Shown: positions 16,373 through 25,524, counted from the first letter of the stretch. The stretch is DNA of 35,961 nt from Oscillospiraceae bacterium (GCA_015064135.1 SVSU01000009.1:1-35961); one strand, 5' to 3'. Translations and numbers: made by a program. The notes: generated by a model from the sequence alone, not told the origin.

Positions 16373-18157
16373 TCAGAGCGCAAGACATTCACGCAGTTCC
16401 GTGATAGTCTCATCGAACATCTTCATGGCATTGCGGACCACCTCGGGGGAGGTAAGGTCGATGCCTGCCAGCTTCAGTTCGTTGATGGGATAATCACATC
16501 CGCCCGTGGAAAGGAATTCGAGATAGCCCGACGCATCCCCCGTTTCGAGAATGTGGGACGCGATGGCGACGGCTGAGGAGAAGCCCGTAGCGTACTGGTA
16601 CACATAGAAATTGCGGTAGAAGTGGGGGATATACGCCCACTCATAGGCAACAACATCCTGCATTTCAGCCCCTGCGTAATACTGCTTCACCAGAGATGCG
16701 TACAGTTCGTTCAGCGCATCGGCGGTGAGGGGAGTTCCTGCGGCTTCCATATCGTGCGCCTTCCGTTCAAATTCCGCAAAGAGGGTCTGGCGGAAGACGG
16801 TGGTGCGGAAGCCCTCGAGGAAGTGATTAAGAATATATGCGCGGCGCTTTTTATCCTTTTCAATGGAGAGGAGATACTTTGTCAGCAGCACTTCATTGCA
16901 GGTGGAAGCCACCTCGGCAACAAGAATACGATAGTCGTGGTTTGCATAGTCCTGCTTCTCGGAGGAGAGATAGGAGTGCATGGCATGACCCAGCTCATGA
17001 GCGAGAGTGAAGGCATCGTCCAGCGCATCCGTATAGTTCAGCAGTACATAGGGGTGAACACCGTACACGCCGCAGGAGAATGCCCCCGATGTCTTGCCCT
17101 TGTTTTCGTAAACGTCGATCCACTTTTCCTTGTACGCTCTCTCAATGAGGGAAACATACTTCTCGCCGAGGGGAGCCACAGCTGCCTTGACCAGTTCGCA
17201 GGCATCGGCATAGGGCATGGGGTAATCCACCTCTGCCACCATGGGAGTATAGAGGTCAAACACGTCGATTTTATCAAGCCCCATGGCCTCTTTGCGGAGG
17301 TTCAGATACTTTGTCATGGTGGGGATGGCATCGTGCACCGCATCCACAAGGGCATCGTACACCGCCGTGGGCACATTGTTTGCTCCGAGGGCGGCATGGC
17401 AGGCGGATTCGTAGCCCCGAAGCTCAGCCAGCATATTGTCCTGCTTTACGCTTCCGCTGTAAAGGGAGGCGAAGGTGTTGATATACTTGCCATAGGTACC
17501 GAACATGGCATTGAACGCATCCTCGCGTACTCTGCGGTCGGCAGATTCACGGAACACGCCGAAGTTGCCGCTTGTGAGACCTACATCCTCTCCGTCCTCG
17601 CCCTTGATGGTGGGGAAAACAAGATCCACATTGGTGAAAGCATCGTAGGTCTGACGGGGTGTGCCTGCAATCTTTGATACTGCTGCCAGAAGCTCCTCGC
17701 TCTTTGCATCAAGGGTGTGCGCTCTCTGTCTTGTCACGTCGTCGATATAGTGGCGATAGGTGGTAAGACAATCGTTTTTAAGGAATTCGTTCAGCTTTTC
17801 CTCGGGAATCTCAAGAAGCTCGGGATCAACGAAAGCCACAGCCTTGCCAAGCTCCACCCCTACAAGCTGCACGCGCATCATCATCTCCTGATTCCGTGTA
17901 TCGCCACCGTCTGCCGCATGGTGGAGAAAAGCGTACAGCGCCACAAGATCCGCGTGCTCGCTGACAGCATACAGTCTGTCAAGCCCTGCGGCGAGGGACC
18001 GGGCGGATTCACCGAGAGTGCCTCTCAATTCGGCAAGTGTGGGAATCTCCGCCGTAACTTTGGCGAATGCATCCTCCCACGCTTCGTATGAGGGAAAAAT
18101 ATGACTGCAATCCCACTGAAATTCGGGGGACAGCTCCGATCTGTTCTTCAGTTCCAT
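16373..18157 (-). CDS. pepF: Oligoendopeptidase F, M3 family metallopeptidase
   Basis: A 594-residue cytoplasmic zinc peptidase that cuts short peptides of roughly 7-17 residues. The M3 zinc site is AHELGHAMHSYLS at about residue 385, and the third ligand glutamate lies in EVASTCNEVLLTKYLL, both standard for PepF. There is no signal peptide. ATG 18157 follows AAAGGAAG. It is 34 bases after the small membrane protein gene and probably in one transcript with it and the flippase. The 228 bases between its end and hisZ hold the his promoter and small hairpins but no clear terminator. Confidence 0.95.
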   Translation of the reverse strand: MELKNRSELSPEFQWDCSHIFPSYEAWEDAFAKVTAEIPTLAELRGTLGESARSLAAGLDRLYAVSEHADLVALYAFLHHAADGGDTRNQEMMMRVQLVGVELGKAVAFVDPELLEIPEEKLNEFLKNDCLTTYRHYIDDVTRQRAHTLDAKSEELLAAVSKIAGTPRQTYDAFTNVDLVFPTIKGEDGEDVGLTSGNFGVFRESADRRVREDAFNAMFGTYGKYINTFASLYSGSVKQDNMLAELRGYESACHAALGANNVPTAVYDALVDAVHDAIPTMTKYLNLRKEAMGLDKIDVFDLYTPMVAEVDYPMPYADACELVKAAVAPLGEKYVSLIERAYKEKWIDVYENKGKTSGAFSCGVYGVHPYVLLNYTDALDDAFTLAHELGHAMHSYLSSEKQDYANHDYRILVAEVASTCNEVLLTKYLLSIEKDKKRRAYILNHFLEGFRTTVFRQTLFAEFERKAHDMEAAGTPLTADALNELYASLVKQYYAGAEMQDVVAYEWAYIPHFYRNFYVYQYATGFSSAVAIASHILETGDASGYLEFLSTGGCDYPINELKLAGIDLTSPEVVRNAMKMFDETITELRECLAL

Positions 18158-18191
18158 TGGTATTCTTCCTTTCCGATTCTATATAAAACTA

Positions 18192-18488
18192 TTATTTGTT
18201 TTCATCGTAATCATATCCGCACCAGGGACATTTGGGGTAGTCAATATCGTGCTTTTCACCGCATCCGGGGCAGGTTTTCTGCGCAATTCTCGCATATGTT
18301 GTGCCGCCCGTCCCTTTGATGCCGCCGTACAAACCCTCCACGACACCGAGAATAAAAGCGATCACACCGCAAACGGCAAAAAACACAGCCGCACCGCCCG
18401 CACCGACAAGCAGGAGAAAGATACCCACAAGAAGGAGCATGATACCCGTAAGCATGGCAACGACTTGTTTCACTTCAATTACCCCCAT
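18192..18488 (-). CDS. Small two-helix membrane protein with a C-terminal zinc ribbon
   Basis: A 98-residue protein of unknown function. Residues about 10-52 form two hydrophobic helices (MLTGIMLLLVGIFLLLVGAG and the AVFFAVCGVIAFILGVV stretch). The C-terminus has CPGCGEK ... CPWCGYD, a four-cysteine rubredoxin-like knuckle pair that most likely binds zinc and faces the cytoplasm. ATG 18488 is 2 bases after the flippase stop, so the genes are coupled; the ribosome site is weak, and a GTG six codons in is an alternative. It is similar in kind to other short zinc-ribbon membrane proteins of Firmicutes, but I do not recognise a named family. Confidence 0.75.
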   Translation of the reverse strand: MGVIEVKQVVAMLTGIMLLLVGIFLLLVGAGGAAVFFAVCGVIAFILGVVEGLYGGIKGTGGTTYARIAQKTCPGCGEKHDIDYPKCPWCGYDYDENK

Positions 18489-18490
18489 TT

Positions 18491-20056
18491 TTATCTGCGT
18501 TTCAGCATCCCTTTAAGCTCCGCCACCGTAACAGCGCGGAACACGAACAGCATGACCACATAAACGACACCTGCCCCCGCAATGGAAACAAGTCCGCCCA
18601 GCTTCACGCCAAGGCCATCGGCAAGCAGTGCATACAAGCCATACGCCGCGCCGCCCATGACGAGGGAGGAGAGAAGGACTTTCGCTGTGTTTGCTGCAAC
18701 TGAGCGTAGGTTGGTCATATATTTTCCGAGGAAGGCGAAGTTCATGGCGATCATCACCACATAGCAGACACAGGTTGCAATGGGTGCGCCCATGATGTTG
18801 ATGGATGCCACACCGAGAAGGACGGCGTTGAGCACACACTTCACCACGGCACCTGTGCAAAGGCTGATGAGAGGGTAGTTTACCTTACCGAATGCCTGCA
18901 GAATGGCGTTGGTAATGGAAACTACGCTGTAAAGGATAACGGCAAGACCGAATACGGCAAGCATGGGCGCGCCTGCATTTGCTTCGTCGGGGGTGTTAAA
19001 GTAAATGATGTTCATAATGGGGTTTGCCAGCACCATGATACCAACACCGGCAGGCATGGACACCATAAAGGCAAACTTGAAGCAGTTTGTCATATTCTCG
19101 GCTATCTTCTCCTTGTTTTTCGCCGTGACAGCCGCTGTGAGAACAGGGAGAATGCTGACTGTAAAGGGAACGATAAACGCTGAGGGGAAGTTGAATATCT
19201 TCTTCGCATTGCCGAATACGCCGTAAAGCCAGTTGGCACGCTCGTAAGTATACCCCAGACCGTCCTGCAGTACACGCATGATAACCGCTGTATCAATAAG
19301 GTTTACTACGCTCATCACCGATGCACCGAGGGAAACGGGAACGGCAATGCGGAACAATTCCTTGATAATGGCACCATCGGAACGGATGGCAAGACCCGAC
19401 GGTTCCCGATTTTTGCGCATCTTCCGCATATTGAACCAAAGGAACAGCACAGACAAAGCCGCACCGACGGACACACCGAGAATCGCACCTGCGGAGCCGC
19501 CTGCATAGGAAAGCTCCGTCGCCATAAGAACATAGGCAAGCGCACATCCCAGCACCAGCTTGCACACCGCTTCGATCACCTGAGAGACTGCGGTGTAGGT
19601 CATGATGGAGTGACCCTGGAAATACCCTCTCATGGAGGACATGATGAAGGAGAAAAACGCCGTGAAGGAAAGCACTCTGATGGAAAGTGCCGAATTCGGA
19701 TTTTTCAAAAGCTCCGCTAAAATATCTGCCCCGAAAAACATGACAGCAGCAATAACGGCACCGATAACGGTAAAAATCCGCACGGATACTTTGTATATCC
19801 GATCCGCCTCATCACGGTTTCCGTTGACAAGAGTTTCACTGACCATGCGCGAAACGGCAACGGGCAATCCTGCCGAGGCAAGTACGGCAAGCATATTGTA
19901 AATATCATATGCGGTGTAAAAGTATCCCATGCCCGTTCCGCCCAGCAGATTGGCAATGGGTATGGTAAACAGCAGCCCCGCGATCTTCACAAGAGCCGTG
20001 GAGATGGTAAGAATGAACGCCCCCTGAAGAAAGGAGCCTTTGGTTTCGGTTTTCAT
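18491..20056 (-). CDS. MOP-superfamily flippase, SpoVB/MurJ-like polysaccharide biosynthesis protein
   Basis: A 521-residue polytopic membrane protein with about 14 hydrophobic helices, of the group that flips lipid-linked sugars. The N-terminal pattern (GAFILTISTALVKIAGLLF, then GTGMGYFYTAYDIYNM and SAGLPVAVSRMVSE) matches SpoVB/YtgP-type proteins of Firmicutes, which either flip lipid II or act in spore cortex assembly. I cannot separate these roles from the sequence alone. The start is ATG 20056; a TTG two codons upstream is possible. The ribosome site AAAGG is about 11 bases away. It leads a three-gene run with the zinc-ribbon protein and pepF. Confidence 0.88.
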   Translation of the reverse strand: MKTETKGSFLQGAFILTISTALVKIAGLLFTIPIANLLGGTGMGYFYTAYDIYNMLAVLASAGLPVAVSRMVSETLVNGNRDEADRIYKVSVRIFTVIGAVIAAVMFFGADILAELLKNPNSALSIRVLSFTAFFSFIMSSMRGYFQGHSIMTYTAVSQVIEAVCKLVLGCALAYVLMATELSYAGGSAGAILGVSVGAALSVLFLWFNMRKMRKNREPSGLAIRSDGAIIKELFRIAVPVSLGASVMSVVNLIDTAVIMRVLQDGLGYTYERANWLYGVFGNAKKIFNFPSAFIVPFTVSILPVLTAAVTAKNKEKIAENMTNCFKFAFMVSMPAGVGIMVLANPIMNIIYFNTPDEANAGAPMLAVFGLAVILYSVVSITNAILQAFGKVNYPLISLCTGAVVKCVLNAVLLGVASINIMGAPIATCVCYVVMIAMNFAFLGKYMTNLRSVAANTAKVLLSSLVMGGAAYGLYALLADGLGVKLGGLVSIAGAGVVYVVMLFVFRAVTVAELKGMLKRR

Positions 20057-20093
20057 CGTCAAACAACCTTTTCATTAAATATTATAATATTTT

Positions 20094-20123
20094 ATTTTAC
20101 CATGTATGGCATACCCTTGTCAA
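20094..20123 (-). promoter_or_regulatory. Promoter of the flippase operon
   Basis: Minus strand TTGACA (20118-20123), 18 bases, TAAAAT (20094-20099) with an extended TG. The spacer contains the palindrome GTATGGCATAC (20104-20114), a possible operator. Confidence 0.75.
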
Positions 20124-20214
20124 CATCCGCACAACGATTTCCCCCATTCCCGATATTTTTTCTCTCCAAAACCCAAACTTCTCCCTCATCCGATAAAATA
20201 ACACATAAATTCCA

Positions 20215-20243
20215 TTGCAATTATCCGAAAAAAATGATACAAT
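20215..20243 (+). promoter_or_regulatory. Promoter of iorAB
   Basis: TTGCAA (20215-20220), 17 bases, TACAAT (20238-20243). The start would be about 40 bases before iorA. Confidence 0.75.
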
Positions 20244-20289
20244 GGTAGTGTATGTATTTTTGAACCTAAGCAAACGGAGATATACTTAT

Positions 20290-22101
20290 ATGAAACAATT
20301 TTTGATGGGCAACGAAGCCATTGCCCTGGGCGCCGTTCGTGCCGGCGTTGATCTGGTATGCGGCTATCCCGGTACCCCCTCCACGGAAGTCCTTGAAACG
20401 GCGGCAAAGCATAACGACGGCTCCTACTATGTGGAATGGTCCGTCAACGAAAAGGCGGCTATGGAGGTGGCGGCAGGTGCGGCGTATGCAGGTGCCCGTG
20501 TGCTTGTTACCATGAAGCAGGTGGGACTCAATGTGGCATCCGATCCGCTGATGAGCCTTGCCTATGTGGGCGTAAAGGGCGGCATGGTCATCCTTGTTGC
20601 CGATGATCCCGGTCCCATTTCCTCCCAGACCGAGCAGGACACCCGTGTTTTCGCTCAATATTCCAAGCTCCCCGTATTCGACCCTGCCGACCCCGAGGAG
20701 GCTTACCGCATGATGGCAGACGCATACGCGCTTTCCGAAGCGTACTGCACTCCCGTTTTCATGCGTCCCACCACGAGAGTCTGCCACGGTTGCAGTGACA
20801 TTGAGCTCCTCCCCAAAATCGAAAGAAAAAAGCCCGAGGGATTCATCAAAGATACCTCGCGCTGGGTCATTTTCCCCCGTCTCGCCTTTGCCAATCATCA
20901 AAAAATCGAAGCGAGAAACGAAGAGCTCGCCCACACGCTCTCAAAGAGTGAATATAACATCCTGAAAAAAGGCAGCATCCGCAAGGGTGTTGCGGCAGGA
21001 GGTGTATCGAGAGGATACGCGGCAGAGCTTCTCGGGGATGCAGATGTTTCCTTCCTTGAAGTGGGCATCCCATTCCCGTTCCCCGAGGATTTGGCGGTAG
21101 AATTCCTTCGCTCCTGCGACGAGGTACTGGTTCTCGAGGAACTGAGCCCTTACATAGAACGCGAGCTTACCTACCTCTGCGGTAAGCACCACATAAACTG
21201 CACCATCCGCGGAAAGCTGACGGGGGATGTACAGAACGCAGGGGAAAACTCGGCGGCATCCATTGCATCTCAGCTTGAAAAGTTCGCTCGTATCGGTGCA
21301 AAGTGTGAATCCGCAAAGCCCCTTGACATTGAAGTTCCCACTCTCCCCGTCCGTCCTCCCGTATTGTGTGCAGGATGTCCTCACCGCGCGTCTTTCTATG
21401 CGGTGAAAAAGGCTATGAAGGGACGCGAAGCCGTATTCTGCGGCGATATCGGCTGTTACACCCTCGGCAACGCAAAGCCACTTGACATGGTTGACACCTG
21501 CCTCTGCATGGGTGCGGATGTGACCGTTGCACAAGGACTCCACCGTATCGAACCGGACAAGGTGCACTTTTCCTTCATCGGTGACTCCACATTCTTCGCC
21601 TCGGGCATCACAGGTGTAGTCAATGCGGTATACAATCAGACGGATATCGTCCTCGTGGTTCTTGACAACTCCACCACAGCCATGACGGGACATCAGCCCC
21701 ATCCGGGTACAGCAAAAACCATGATGGGCAATGTGAGCGAAAAGATCTCCATTGAAGCCGTTCTCCGCGCCATCGGTGTGTCAAGCATTGAAGTCGTGGA
21801 CCCGGGCGAATTGACGGAAGCTGTGGAAGCGGTAAAGCGTGCGGCTGACATGACGGGTGTGCGCGTTATCATCTTCCGTTCCCCCTGCATTGCCGTCTCC
21901 AAGCCCACTCCTGCCTATATTGTAAAAGACAACTGCATCGGATGCCGTATGTGCATCCGCGAGATCGGCTGCCCTGCCGTGTCCCTCGTTTCGGCAGAGG
22001 ACAAAAAGAGTCCCGTGACCATCGACGCATCCCTTTGCTACGGATGCGGACTTTGCGCAAAGGTATGCCCCACGGGCGCCATCGAAAGGGGAGTGAAGTA
22101 A
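20290..22101 (+). CDS. iorA: Indolepyruvate:ferredoxin oxidoreductase alpha subunit
   Basis: A 603-residue TPP and iron-sulfur subunit. With IorB it decarboxylates aryl pyruvates (indolepyruvate, phenylpyruvate) to aryl-acetyl-CoA and reduces ferredoxin. The N-terminal half starts MKQFLMGNEAIALGAVRAGV with the GYPGTPSTE motif. The TPP site is GDSTFFASGITGVVNAVYNQ followed by LDNSTTAMTG, and CAGCPHR and GDIGCYTLG are typical. The C-terminus carries a ferredoxin domain with CIGCRMCIREIGCP and CYGCGLCAKVCP; in the first cluster the spacing before the last Cys is one residue longer than the classic CxxCxxCxxxCP, as is usual for IorA. ATG 20290 follows a GGAG site. Confidence 0.96.
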   Translation: MKQFLMGNEAIALGAVRAGVDLVCGYPGTPSTEVLETAAKHNDGSYYVEWSVNEKAAMEVAAGAAYAGARVLVTMKQVGLNVASDPLMSLAYVGVKGGMVILVADDPGPISSQTEQDTRVFAQYSKLPVFDPADPEEAYRMMADAYALSEAYCTPVFMRPTTRVCHGCSDIELLPKIERKKPEGFIKDTSRWVIFPRLAFANHQKIEARNEELAHTLSKSEYNILKKGSIRKGVAAGGVSRGYAAELLGDADVSFLEVGIPFPFPEDLAVEFLRSCDEVLVLEELSPYIERELTYLCGKHHINCTIRGKLTGDVQNAGENSAASIASQLEKFARIGAKCESAKPLDIEVPTLPVRPPVLCAGCPHRASFYAVKKAMKGREAVFCGDIGCYTLGNAKPLDMVDTCLCMGADVTVAQGLHRIEPDKVHFSFIGDSTFFASGITGVVNAVYNQTDIVLVVLDNSTTAMTGHQPHPGTAKTMMGNVSEKISIEAVLRAIGVSSIEVVDPGELTEAVEAVKRAADMTGVRVIIFRSPCIAVSKPTPAYIVKDNCIGCRMCIREIGCPAVSLVSAEDKKSPVTIDASLCYGCGLCAKVCPTGAIERGVK

Positions 22102-22102
22102 T

Positions 22103-22684
22103 ATGTCAACCACAAAAAACTGCCTGATCTGCGGCGTAGGCGGTCAGGGTACCGTTCTTGCCTCCAAACTCATCGCACAGGCTGCCATTGACATGGGACT
22201 TTCCGCGAAAACAGCGGAGACCATCGGCATGGCACAGCGCGGCGGAAGTGTGGTAAGCCATGTGAGAATCGGCGAGAATCTTTCCGCCCCCATGATAGGC
22301 CCCGGTGAAGCTGACATTATCATCGGTTTTGAGCCCGGTGAAGCTGTGCGCTGTATTGATTATCTGAAAAAGGGCGGCACGGTCATCGTTAATACCAATG
22401 CCACCATTCCCGTGACCGCATCTCTCGGTATGCACTATGAAGGTGCGGAAATGATAGAATATCTCGAAAAACTGGAATCTCGCGGTCTCATCAACCTCAT
22501 TAAAGTGGACGGCGAGGCGATCTGCCATGAACTTGGCAGTCAGAAGGTGCTCAATGTAGTCCTTCTCGGCAAGGCGGCATCCTCGGGTGTGCTGGGTATT
22601 GACACGGCGAGAATCGCAGAGGTTATCAAGGCAAGGCTTCCCGAGAAGTTCCACGAAATCAATCTGCGTGCGTTGAAAGTGTGA
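22103..22684 (+). CDS. iorB: Indolepyruvate:ferredoxin oxidoreductase beta subunit
   Basis: A 193-residue gamma-domain subunit of the 2-oxoacid:ferredoxin oxidoreductase superfamily. GVGGQGTVLASKLIAQAA at the N-terminus and TIGMAQRGGSVVSHVRIG are family signatures. ATG 22103 is one base after the iorA stop and uses an AGGGGAG site inside iorA, so the two subunits are translationally coupled. A small hairpin, TTTCGC/GCGAAA (22695-22713), follows the stop, without a T-run. In many Clostridia the next gene is the CoA ligase paaK; here a nuclease-like gene intervenes. Confidence 0.95.
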   Translation: MSTTKNCLICGVGGQGTVLASKLIAQAAIDMGLSAKTAETIGMAQRGGSVVSHVRIGENLSAPMIGPGEADIIIGFEPGEAVRCIDYLKKGGTVIVNTNATIPVTASLGMHYEGAEMIEYLEKLESRGLINLIKVDGEAICHELGSQKVLNVVLLGKAASSGVLGIDTARIAEVIKARLPEKFHEINLRALKV

Positions 22685-22759
22685 TATGTGTGATTTTCGC
22701 CCTTTCCGCGAAAGCTGTTAGGTTTTAAGAACTTTTTCAAATGAAAGGATACAGGACTT

Positions 22760-24166
22760 ATGTGGATCTTTATATCTATAGTGCTTCTTGTATTTTCAAT
22801 ATATATATTTGCCCAGTTTATAACAATCCGAAACCAGTATCTTAAGATAAAAAACCCAGCTGAATATTTACAAAAACTGAATGCTGATATACAACAAAAA
22901 GAAAACCTACGCCAATACTTAACCGGTATTAACTCTTCTTTAGAAAATGACATATCTAAGAAAAAGGCAACGCTCCAAAAATTCAAGGAATTATACAATT
23001 CAATTGCTTTTGCGATTGAAAACAAACAAAAGCTTTCCGCGGAAAAAACCATTTTCTATGACCAATTGTGCCCCTCTGTTATTTTGAATCTGCACTCAAT
23101 GGAATGCAGGGATTTGAAGAAGGAATTCGTGGCAAACTCTAAACTGATTGATAAGCAAGTCGCAGAATCCATCGCCTGCTTCGAACAGCATTTTCAAAAC
23201 AAAACACTCTCCTCCGTTTATAAACTGACAGTAATTGCCATGCAAGCAGAACTGCAGAATATTCTTTATACGATCCAATACAACAGACTGGATGATGCTG
23301 TGAAATCAGTAAAATCCATGTCAACTCGGTACTATTCGCTCGCATCGGAAGCATATCAATCCACTACAGGTGCCATTCAAAACCTGTTTTCAAAGTTAAA
23401 CCATGGAAAAACAGTAGACGATGAACTTCGTGAGAACATTCTCCGTCTTGAATATCTCTTCACTGACTCTGTAAAAATTGAGCACAATTATTATGTAAAA
23501 AAGGAACAGGCAAAAGCAGAACAAGCCGCCCTCCGAGAGAAAATGCGTATCGAAACGGCAGAACGAAAAGCACTCGCAGAGATGCAGAAAAAGGTGGAGA
23601 AAGAAGAATTCAAGTACAGCAGCGAAATTGAAAAACTTGAAACCGCCTCGCTCTCCGCGATATCCGACGAAGAAAAAGAAAAATATCAACACCGCATCTC
23701 TGAACTGCAGATGTTACTTGCAGAAGTGGAACGTAAGAAAGAAGAAATCGCCACACTTCAGAACGGAAAAGCAGGTACGGTGTATATCATTTCCAACCTC
23801 GGGTCCTTCGGAGAAAATGTATTCAAGATAGGAATGACCCGTCGTATAGTGCCGCAGGAAAGAATTGACGAACTGAGTTGTGCAAGTGTCCCGTTCCAAT
23901 TTGACGTACATAGTTTTATTTTCTCGGAAGATGCCCCTGCATTGGAAACAAAACTACACAACCTACTTGATAAAAACAGGGTAAACAAAGTAAACAGAAG
24001 AAAAGAATTCTTCCAAATCACAATTGACAAACTGCAAAAGTTGGTATATGAGATCGATCCGACTGCTTCGTTTACAACAACAATGGCTGCGGAAGAGTAC
24101 CGCCAGTCATTATCAACAGATAGAGTTTATTCTTCGACCCAAACAAATTTTGATGATGAAGATTAA
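22760..24166 (+). CDS. Membrane-anchored DUF4041 / GIY-YIG (MUG113-type) nuclease, SNIPE-like candidate anti-phage protein
   Basis: A 468-residue protein with four parts. Residues about 3-22 are one hydrophobic N-terminal helix. Residues about 33-75 are helical and charged. Residues about 80-245 resemble the DUF4041 domain. A coiled coil at about 245-335 leads to a GIY-YIG nuclease domain of the T5orf172/MUG113 kind at 338-425. In that domain VYIISN (341-346) and FKIGMTRR (355-362) are the GIY and YIG strands; R361/R362 and R368, E396 and H400 in ALETKLH, and E416 in RRKEFFQI are the expected active-site or fold residues, all present. Membrane helix plus DUF4041 plus GIY-YIG is the reported layout of SNIPE, a single-protein defence that cuts phage DNA at the inner membrane on injection. 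The gene is clearly AT-richer than iorAB and paaK. ATG 22760 follows AAAGGA. Defence is inferred, not shown. Confidence 0.82.
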   Translation: MWIFISIVLLVFSIYIFAQFITIRNQYLKIKNPAEYLQKLNADIQQKENLRQYLTGINSSLENDISKKKATLQKFKELYNSIAFAIENKQKLSAEKTIFYDQLCPSVILNLHSMECRDLKKEFVANSKLIDKQVAESIACFEQHFQNKTLSSVYKLTVIAMQAELQNILYTIQYNRLDDAVKSVKSMSTRYYSLASEAYQSTTGAIQNLFSKLNHGKTVDDELRENILRLEYLFTDSVKIEHNYYVKKEQAKAEQAALREKMRIETAERKALAEMQKKVEKEEFKYSSEIEKLETASLSAISDEEKEKYQHRISELQMLLAEVERKKEEIATLQNGKAGTVYIISNLGSFGENVFKIGMTRRIVPQERIDELSCASVPFQFDVHSFIFSEDAPALETKLHNLLDKNRVNKVNRRKEFFQITIDKLQKLVYEIDPTASFTTTMAAEEYRQSLSTDRVYSSTQTNFDDED

Positions 24167-24216
24167 ATACTAACCCATATCGTTTAGATAGCCCCAACAC
24201 ATACAGTCACACTCTA

Positions 24217-24245
24217 TTGAACATTCGCATCCCATATTGTATAGT
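24217..24245 (+). promoter_or_regulatory. Promoter of paaK
   Basis: TTGAAC (24217-24222), 17 bases, TATAGT (24240-24245). It lets paaK be expressed independently of iorAB and the inserted nuclease gene. Confidence 0.55.
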
Positions 24246-24285
24246 TTCCAAAAGTTTAAAAATTCAGATTTCAGAGGTTTTATTT

Positions 24286-25518
24286 ATGAAAATGACGGAA
24301 AGACAATTCACCCTCATCAAGAAGCAGCTTGAAAAACTGACTTCTCAGGAGTGTTTTTATCAAAAAAAATTAGAAGGCATCGACATTGATGCAATTAAAG
24401 ACCAAAGCGATTTTGAAAAACTGCCTTTCACATGGAAGGGAGACCTCCGCGAAGCATATCCCCTCGGGCTGAAGGCGGTCCCCGATGAGAAGATCGTGCG
24501 CATCCACTCCTCCTCGGGCACCACGGGCACTCCCGTTATCATCCCTTACACACAAAAGGACGTGGACGACTGGGCTGTTATGTTTGCGCGCTGCTACGAG
24601 ATGGCAGGGGTCACAAATCTTGACCGCATCCATATCACCCCGGGCTACGGTCTCTGGACGGCAGGCATCGGCTTCCAGCTCGGTGCGGAGAGAATGGGTG
24701 CCATGACCATCCCCATGGGTCCCGGCAACACGGACAAGCAGCTCAGAATGATGATGGATATGGAATCCACCGTTCTCTGCGCCACCTCATCTTACGCCCT
24801 TCTTTTGGCGGAGGAGATCGCGAAGCGCGGCATCGGAGACCGGATCAAGCTGAAAAAGGGCATCATCGGCTCCGAGAGATGGGGCGAAAAGATGCGCCGC
24901 CGCATTGCGGATGAGCTGGGTGTCTCCCTCTACGATATCTACGGTCTCACCGAGGTATACGGCCCCGGCATCGGAATCAACTGCGACCATAACACGGGTA
25001 TGCATTACTGGGACGACTATCTCTATTTTGAAATCGTTGACCCCAAAACGGGTGAACCTCTGCCCGACGGCGAGGTGGGAGAGCTTGTCATCACCACACT
25101 CTGCAAGGAAGGCGCACCCCTGATCCGCTACCGCACCCATGACCTGACCCGAATCATCCCGGGCGAGTGTCCCTGCGGCTCAAAATTCCCGAGAATCGAC
25201 GTTATCCTCGGAAGAACCGACGACATGGTAAAAGTAAAAGGCGTCAATATCTTCCCCTCACAGATCGATGAGATGCTGAAGGATATTGAGGGCGCTTCCA
25301 GCGAGTATCAGGTCATGATTGACCACCTTGACGGAAAGGATATTCTGACTCTCTTTGTGGAAATTGAAAAGGATGCAAACGCATACGCCATGGAGCACAT
25401 TCTCGGGGATGCTTTTAAGGCAAAAATCGGCATTGCGGCGATCATCAAGCCCGTTTCCATCGGAGAGCTGCCGAGAAGTGAGAAAAAATCCACAAGAGTG
25501 TTCGATAACCGCTATTGA
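24286..25518 (+). CDS. paaK: Phenylacetate (aryl-acetate) CoA ligase
   Basis: A 410-residue adenylate-forming enzyme. It activates aryl acetates to CoA thioesters, or works in reverse with IorAB to conserve ATP from aryl-acetyl-CoA. The P-loop-like motif is SSSGTTGTPVIIPYT, followed by YGLTEVYGPG, YRTHDLTRI and GRTDDMVKVKGVNIFPSQID, all as in PaaK. ATG 24286 follows an AGAGG site. The first 45 or so codons are AT-rich like the upstream nuclease gene, while the rest matches the GC-richer iorAB. The exact aromatic substrate is not readable; indoleacetate, phenylacetate and hydroxyphenylacetate are all possible. Confidence 0.93.
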   Translation: MKMTERQFTLIKKQLEKLTSQECFYQKKLEGIDIDAIKDQSDFEKLPFTWKGDLREAYPLGLKAVPDEKIVRIHSSSGTTGTPVIIPYTQKDVDDWAVMFARCYEMAGVTNLDRIHITPGYGLWTAGIGFQLGAERMGAMTIPMGPGNTDKQLRMMMDMESTVLCATSSYALLLAEEIAKRGIGDRIKLKKGIIGSERWGEKMRRRIADELGVSLYDIYGLTEVYGPGIGINCDHNTGMHYWDDYLYFEIVDPKTGEPLPDGEVGELVITTLCKEGAPLIRYRTHDLTRIIPGECPCGSKFPRIDVILGRTDDMVKVKGVNIFPSQIDEMLKDIEGASSEYQVMIDHLDGKDILTLFVEIEKDANAYAMEHILGDAFKAKIGIAAIIKPVSIGELPRSEKKSTRVFDNRY

Positions 25519-25524
25519 TTGTTT

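Noticed and set aside
22695-22713. Terminator between iorB and the nuclease gene
   Set aside because: The stem is only 6 bp with no T-run, so read-through is likely.
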